Below are positions 59,816-64,000 of a stretch of DNA of 64,000 bases, piece after piece. Both the position numbers and the translations under genes were made by a program. The stretch comes from Hymenobacter siberiensis (GTDB lineage: Bacteria; Bacteroidota; Bacteroidia; Cytophagales; Hymenobacteraceae). The DNA lies in contig NZ_JAHLZY020000001.1 in NCBI RefSeq assembly GCF_018967865.2, forward strand, positions 1,798,001 to 1,862,000, written 5' to 3'. Each line of letters opens with the position of its first letter. The stretch's first letter is position 1. A model generated the notes under the pieces. That model worked only from the letters and a program-made list of their open reading frames with translations, ran no database searches and had not been told where the DNA came from.

Positions 59816-60967
59816 TCAGGCCGCCTCAATCTCCGGTACCGTATCCCCTTTTTCGGCGGCTAACACGCTCTTTTTGGCGGGGTTGATTTTGCGGCCGCGC
59901 GGGGTTTCTTCATCACCCAGCACCATGCCCCAGGGTTTGAGCGGCCCGATGCGGTCGAACACGATTTTGAGGATGGCGATGACCGGCAGGGCCAGAAACA
60001 TGCCCGCCACGCCGCCAATGGCATTGCCCACTAGCACGCCCACAATGGCCACCAGGGCATTTACCTGAATTTTGGACGCTACGATGCGCGGAATCAGGTA
60101 GTGGTTGTCGATGAACTGAATGAGCATATAGGCTCCCAGCACCGCCAGGGCGTGGCCGTAGCCATCGTTGGCCACAAAGGCCATGAGCATGGGCAGGGCA
60201 ATGGCAATGAGCCCGCCGATGTAGGGAATGAAGTTGAGCAGCGCGCCCATCACGCCCAGCAGCAGGCCGTAGGGCACCCCAATAATGAGCAGGGCCGTAA
60301 CGTTGAGCGCGGCCACGATGCTGCCCTCAATCAGCAGGCCCACCATGTAGCTCTGAATGGCGGTTTTGCTTTCGCGCAGCACTTCGCTCACGCTGGTATC
60401 GCGGCGCCGGCCCGAAAAGGCCTGCACCAGGAAATCGACCAGCCGCTTCTGGTACAGAAACAGCAGGAAAATATAGACTGGAATGAGGGTGAACGTAACG
60501 AGCAGGCCCGATACCGCCGAGAGCGTGCCGCCCAGCAGGCCCTGGGCCTTGGTGCCGGCCTCGCTCATCCAGCCCTGTAGCTTCTGGTCGCTCAGGCCCA
60601 CGCGCGATTGCAGCCACTCGTGCACCTGGGTTGCGGTTTCGGTGAATTTCTTCTTGAACATCGGCATCTGGTCCGATAGCTGGGCGGCCTCCACGCTGAT
60701 GAAATACACCAGCCCCAGCACCGCCGCCACGCCCAGCACCACCGTAAGCAGGATGGCCAGCAGCGGCGGCACCCGGTGGCGCAGCAGCCACTGCTCCACC
60801 GGATGCAGCATGATGGCAAAAATGGCCGCGAAAAAGAGCGGAAATATGATGTCGCTGGCAATGTGCAGCGTGAATACCAGCAGCGCCAGCCCCAGCAGGA
60901 TGAGCGGAGCTTTCACGTAGAGCGGAAACCGGAGCTCGCGGGGTTGGGAGTCGGAGGGGGAAGGCAT
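59816..60967 (-). CDS. AI-2E family transporter (PerM/TqsA type)
   Basis: The 383-aa membrane protein has about eight helices. Characteristic parts are LRFPLYVKAPLILLGLALLV, the helix pair with SDIIFPLFFAAIFAIMLHPV and RHRVPPLLAILLTVVLGVAA, the amphipathic periplasmic stretch (about 95-160), and the C-terminal LIIGVPYGLLLGVMGALLNF, IPYIGGLIAIALPMLMAFVA and ANALVAIVGVLVGNAIGGVA-like signature. Family members export quorum signals, indole or small ions; the substrate here is unknown. ATG at 60967; an open frame extends to 61096. Confidence 0.9.
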   Translation of the reverse strand: MPSPSDSQPRELRFPLYVKAPLILLGLALLVFTLHIASDIIFPLFFAAIFAIMLHPVEQWLLRHRVPPLLAILLTVVLGVAAVLGLVYFISVEAAQLSDQMPMFKKKFTETATQVHEWLQSRVGLSDQKLQGWMSEAGTKAQGLLGGTLSAVSGLLVTFTLIPVYIFLLFLYQKRLVDFLVQAFSGRRRDTSVSEVLRESKTAIQSYMVGLLIEGSIVAALNVTALLIIGVPYGLLLGVMGALLNFIPYIGGLIAIALPMLMAFVANDGYGHALAVLGAYMLIQFIDNHYLIPRIVASKIQVNALVAIVGVLVGNAIGGVAGMFLALPVIAILKIVFDRIGPLKPWGMVLGDEETPRGRKINPAKKSVLAAEKGDTVPEIEAA

Positions 60968-61175
60968 CGAAAGGGTGAAAAAAGAGCCGGCTGGGGCAAC
61001 ATGCCGGCCGGTTTGCCCGCTTACGTGCCCTTGGCCGCCACGTTGTCGGGTTTCGGTGGGGGGAGCGGAATTCCCGGCCAGTGCATTGGTTGTCATTCCA
61101 ACGAAGGCGGAATCTGAGAAAATCCATTTGAACGGTTTTCCCCAGATTCCTCCTTCGTCAGCATGTCGACCCGGC

Positions 61176-62372
61176 CTACCGCCCGAAATCCTCCGTCACC
61201 TGCAGGAACATGGGCGAGGGCACCTCCGTGCTCTGGCCGGTGGGCGTGAGCAGGCCCGATTGCGGGTCAACGTGGTAGCTGAAAATGTTGTTGGAGTTCT
61301 GGTTGGCCACCAGCAGCAGACGGCCGCTGGGGTCGAGGGTGAAATTGCGGGGCGTTTTGCCCTGCGTGTCCACATCCTGGATGGGCACCAGCGTACCGTT
61401 GCTGGTATCGATGGCAAATACCGCGATGCTGTTGTGGCCCCGGTTAGAAGCATAGAGAAACAGCCCGTTACGCGAAACATGAATGTCGGCGCAGGAATTT
61501 TCGCCCGTGTAGCCGGCCGGCAGCGCCGACAGCGTCTGGAGCTCGCGGAAGCGCCCGGCGGCCGCGTCATACGCCAGCGCCGTCACGGTCGAGTTCAGCT
61601 CGTTGATGAGGTAGGCGTGCTTGCCATCGGGGTGAAAAACCAGGTGGCGCGGCCCCGCGCCGGGCTTGGCCACGAAAGCTGGCTCGGCCGCGCGGGTGAG
61701 CTGGGCCCTGGCGGGGTCGAGGCGGTAGCCGTACACCCGGTCGGTGCCCAGGTTTACGGCGAAGGCAAACGTATTGGCGGGGTCGGGGAGGAGGCAGTGG
61801 GCGTGCGGACTGGTTTGGTTCTTGTGCGGGCCGCTGCCGGTGTGCTGGTCCGTAGTGGGGGCACCCAGCTGGCCGTCGGCGGCCACGGGGAGCGCGCTCA
61901 CGTTGCCGCTCACGTAGTTGGCCACCAGGGCTGTATGGCCGGTGTGGTCGAGGCTGATGTAGCAGGGCGCGGCCCCGTTGGAAGGCTGCTGGTTGAGCAG
62001 GGTCAGGTCGCCGGTGCGCGGGGCCACGGCAAAGGCACTCACGCCGCCGCCCGGCGCACCCCGAAACGTCTGGGTTTCGCTTACCGCGTACAGGAAGCGG
62101 TGGTTGGCCGAGAGGGTGAGGTAGGTGGGGCTGGCGCCGCCGTGCTGCGCGCTCACCCTGGTGAAAGCGCCGGTAGCGGCATCCACGCGGTACAGGAAAA
62201 TGGTGCTTGCCTGCTCATTGCCCACGTTGGTGCCCACGTACAGCCAGTAGTCCTTGGCGATAGCGCTACTGCTCCCGGCCGGCCGCGCACAGCCCGCCAA
62301 CAGCGTGATGGAAAGCAGCCCCAGCCCGTTCAGGAAGCGCATCCGGCCGCGAAATACAGGAAAATTAGTCAT
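61176..62372 (-). CDS. Lactonase-family (YkgB/Pgl-type) beta-propeller lipoprotein
   Basis: The 398-aa product has a lipoprotein signal (FLNGLGLLSITLLAGC, Cys at about residue 27). The mature part is a seven-bladed propeller of the 6-phosphogluconolactonase (YbhE/Pgl) type: DYWLYVGTNVGNEQAST, SPTYLTLSANHRFLYAVSE, ISLDHTGHTALVANYVSGN, HAHCLLPDPANTFAFAVNLG, GAGPRHLVFHPDGKHAYLIN, DIHVSRNGLFLYASNRGHNS and TPRNFTLDPSGRLLLVANQN. Likely a periplasmic or surface lactonase; the true substrate is uncertain since cytoplasmic Pgl lacks a lipobox. ATG at 62372, or 62342 close by. Confidence 0.87.
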   Translation of the reverse strand: MTNFPVFRGRMRFLNGLGLLSITLLAGCARPAGSSSAIAKDYWLYVGTNVGNEQASTIFLYRVDAATGAFTRVSAQHGGASPTYLTLSANHRFLYAVSETQTFRGAPGGGVSAFAVAPRTGDLTLLNQQPSNGAAPCYISLDHTGHTALVANYVSGNVSALPVAADGQLGAPTTDQHTGSGPHKNQTSPHAHCLLPDPANTFAFAVNLGTDRVYGYRLDPARAQLTRAAEPAFVAKPGAGPRHLVFHPDGKHAYLINELNSTVTALAYDAAAGRFRELQTLSALPAGYTGENSCADIHVSRNGLFLYASNRGHNSIAVFAIDTSNGTLVPIQDVDTQGKTPRNFTLDPSGRLLLVANQNSNNIFSYHVDPQSGLLTPTGQSTEVPSPMFLQVTEDFGR

Positions 62373-62642
62373 AGAGAAGTCAAAATATAAGGTGCAAAAA
62401 TGCACAAAACCCGCCGTGCCCAGCGTTCCGGACGTAAAAAATCGGCTCCAACCACGAAAAAAACTGCTTCACTACCAAAAATAAAAGTCCAGCAGGTGGG
62501 CCCACCGCCGGAAGCGCCCCGTCGCCGCGCCTCATAAAATATTCACCTGACGCGCCTTAATTTTGCAGAAAAAGCACCGCCGGCCCATCATTCAACGCCG
62601 CTTATATCTGTTGCTAATCAGACTGTTGCCCAGTACCCCATC

Positions 62643-62972
62643 ATGCCTTTTTTCACCCGCCTCCCCACCGATACCAACCTGATTGAAGCCCGCCAGTGGT
62701 TTCCGGGCCTGCAAGTGGCCGGGGTGGCCGATGAGGTCCCAGCCTTTGCGGGCAACGACAGCCTGCTGCCCATGTCGCCACACGCCTACCTCACCAGCCG
62801 CAAGGGCCGCATCACCGTGTTTGCGGGCGACTGGGTCATCACGGAGCCCACCGGCGACCAGCACATTTGCCAGGACCGCCTGTTCCGGATGAGCTATACC
62901 CTGGCCGAAAACAAGTTTGCCCGGTTGCCACTCCCTGGCCTTGCGCCCGGCGAACAAGCCCCGCCGCGCTAA
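62643..62972 (+). CDS. Small protein with a phage-type PGDW domain
   Basis: The 109-aa product contains KGRITVFAGDWVITEPTGDQ followed by CQDRLFRMSYT. This matches the short domain in many prophage and bacterial proteins with the form G-x-V-x-V-x-PGDWII...G...CxPD-x-F. Here the Pro is Ala and the C-terminal part is CQDRLFRMSY. The N-terminal FFTRLPTDTNLIEARQWFPG and the middle segment AFAGNDSLLPMSPHAYLTSR also look conserved. Function unknown. ATG at 62643. Confidence 0.7.
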   Translation: MPFFTRLPTDTNLIEARQWFPGLQVAGVADEVPAFAGNDSLLPMSPHAYLTSRKGRITVFAGDWVITEPTGDQHICQDRLFRMSYTLAENKFARLPLPGLAPGEQAPPR

Positions 62973-62986
62973 AAAGCCCAATACCG

Positions 62987-63019
62987 TTGGCCCCGCCGTG
63001 CGCCGTGGTCCTACCTTTG
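62987..63019 (+). promoter_or_regulatory. Promoter TTG-N22-TACCTTTG
   Basis: TTG at 62987-62989 and TACCTTTG at 63012-63019 are separated by 22 bases, within the 17-23 range of the Flavobacterium-type consensus TTG-N17-23-TAnnTTTG. The next gene's ATG is 4 bases further on. Confidence 0.6.
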
Positions 63020-63023
63020 CCGC

Positions 63024-63227
63024 ATGGAGTTTCAGAAAAAGAAGTACACGTTTCGCGGCATGGATGGCTACGCTGGTTTCCGCAACGGCCAGGAATACGA
63101 GCTTGAACTAGGCCTGAGCCCCGCCGACGATGAGCGCCCGGCTGAAATCATTATCATCAACCCCGTTTCCCGCCTGTGGATGCATTGCAGCAAGCAGGAG
63201 TTCGCTGTGAGGTGGGATAAGGGGTAG
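63024..63227 (+). CDS. Conserved small protein, 67 aa
   Basis: The product starts EFQKKKYTFRGMDGYAGFRN and continues GQEYELELGLS, EIIIINPVSRLWMHCSKQEF, AVRWDKG. A short, beta-rich, acidic protein. The GMDGY...FRNGQEYEL and CSKQEF...W segments look like a conserved phage-type family seen near PGDW proteins, but I cannot name it. It has its own promoter (previous entry) and lies 51 bases after the PGDW gene. No signal peptide. Confidence 0.6.
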   Translation: MEFQKKKYTFRGMDGYAGFRNGQEYELELGLSPADDERPAEIIIINPVSRLWMHCSKQEFAVRWDKG

Positions 63228-63515
63228 GGGACAGACCTTCCAAGAATCACCCCGTTTCGTTACTGTTGCATCGGATAAGGCCTTCTTTCTGTTTGCAAGC
63301 GACTGGCAATCTTTTGTAAATAAAAATACCAGAAACAGGGCCGACACCAAGTGTCTAAGCTCCATTTCTGGCGTTATTTTATCGAATGTACCCGGAGCCG
63401 GGGTACTTGGAACTATCAGATTTACGGCCCTAACTCCTTCATTTACTACCCATTCACTCCGCCTCTAAACGCGGTTGTTTTGGTCTTGGTAGCAGTATTG
63501 GTAGCAGCAGCTCAA

Positions 63516-64000
63516 TTAGCTTGCTTCACCCACTAATTTCACGTCGTAACGAGCCGCCACGTCCAGCAGAATGCTGCGCAGCTGGGTCGAGTCGTGGGCC
63601 AGCATTTCCAGCAGCACCAGCATCCGGTCAAAGGACTCATTGGTGTTGGCCGGTACGCTGCGCGTAACTACCGCTTGCACCTGCCACAACTCCTTCAAAT
63701 CATTTTGCGGCAGGATGAACGGGTCGTAAAACCGGTTGTCTGACAGCAGTTCAATGGGCTCGTCGCGCTTCACCGGCCCCCGCAGCCGCTTGACCATAAT
63801 CCGGTCGCGGGCCACCACCACGTAAACGTGCTTGGGCTGAATCAGGTCCAGCCGCTCGGTGCAGGTGGCCACCACTAGGTCGCCCTGGTTCAGCGTCGGC
63901 TGCATGCTGTTGCCGGACACCTCAAAGGCCCGCACCGTCTTACCACCCGGCATACCCGGGATGCTCAGCGTCTCCTGTTCAACCATCGTGTCCTCTACGT
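63516..64000 (-). CDS. S24/LexA-like peptidase-repressor, cut by the window edge
   Basis: The 161 visible codons run off the right edge with no stop upstream (VEDTMVEQE...). The S24 peptidase fold is clear: VSGNSMQPTLNQGDLVV has the catalytic Ser, and VYVVVARDRIMVKRLRG has the catalytic Lys. The residues KELWQVQAVVTR complete the fold. The C-terminal helical extension (about 60 residues, SFDRMLVLLEMLAHDSTQLR) is not part of LexA. Such proteins are repressors controlled by RecA-stimulated or other self-cleavage; a DNA-binding domain should lie beyond base 64000. Confidence 0.85.
   Translation of the reverse strand, partial: VEDTMVEQETLSIPGMPGGKTVRAFEVSGNSMQPTLNQGDLVVATCTERLDLIQPKHVYVVVARDRIMVKRLRGPVKRDEPIELLSDNRFYDPFILPQNDLKELWQVQAVVTRSVPANTNESFDRMLVLLEMLAHDSTQLRSILLDVAARYDVKLVGEAS

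Noticed and set aside
63108..63365. A minus-strand ORF of 85 aa over the 67-aa protein gene
   Set aside because: No recognisable motif, and it is antisense to a gene that has a good promoter and conserved-looking sequence.
1..64000. tRNA or rRNA genes
   Set aside because: I looked in the gaps for TTCGA-type T-loops with paired acceptor stems and saw none. A computational scan could still find a divergent one.

Overview
The window is a 64-kb piece of a GC-rich chromosome from a Bacteroidota member, most likely Hymenobacter or a close relative (Cytophagales). The grounds are a secreted protein with a C-terminal type IX secretion sorting domain, a TonB-dependent receptor followed by a DUF4249 lipoprotein, TAnnTTTG-type promoter elements close to start codons, few Shine-Dalgarno sequences, and lipoboxes without enterobacterial context. 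I recognise no rRNA, tRNA, CRISPR array or prophage. The assignment is inference from gene content; there is no rRNA to confirm it.

Layout. 1-7.8 kb: clpS, recR, a two-part glycosyltransferase, a PLP aminotransferase, an RfaE1-type kinase, a short PhnA-domain protein, two small proteins of unknown function and hemE. 7.8-17.9 kb: a MarC-family protein, a broken purE, an EEP-family phosphatase/nuclease, a LEA14-like lipoprotein, dnaK, an Imm53-type gene split by a small palindromic insertion, an alpha/beta hydrolase, a pseudouridine synthase, a metallo-beta-lactamase-fold hydrolase and an NAD(P)-binding protein. 18-30.3 kb: a VWA-like membrane protein, a 1008-aa secreted SGNH/InlB-repeat/T9SS protein, a YiiX-type cysteine hydrolase, a DUF4262 protein, fabG, a geranylgeranyl-reductase-like flavoprotein, a TPR lipoprotein and lpdA. 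30.3-42.3 kb: a cluster of hairpins, sbcD and sbcC with a small secreted protein between them, a DUF6687-like protein, an HNH nuclease, thioredoxin, and the TonB receptor/DUF4249 pair. 42.3-49.2 kb: purine nucleoside phosphorylase, SppA, RarA, an EamA transporter and an MBL-rhodanese fusion. 49.3-53.2 kb: a secreted-protein pseudogene broken by two inverted copies of one 1202-bp insertion sequence and by a 32-bp palindrome-forming insertion. 53.3-64 kb: two Spy/CpxP-like proteins, an amino acid permease, DUF2945, a ricin/PD40/OmpA protein, an AI-2E-family permease, a lactonase lipoprotein, and at the right edge a PGDW-domain protein, a 67-aa protein and a cut-off S24-type repressor.

Most of the content is housekeeping. 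The unusual part is the small repeats. Several unrelated sequence families share one architecture: a long inverted repeat between genes whose arms are each quasi-palindromic. That is the layout of REPIN elements (two REP hairpins facing each other). Repeats or small insertions have also entered genes: in frame in the glycosyltransferase and the hydrolase, and destructively in the Imm53-type gene and the secreted pseudogene. In both broken genes, removing the proposed insertions by hand restores a single reading frame. A separate pair of hairpins near 30.45 kb has the same outer stem and loop but inner stems that differ by compensating changes; this is the best candidate for an undescribed structured element.
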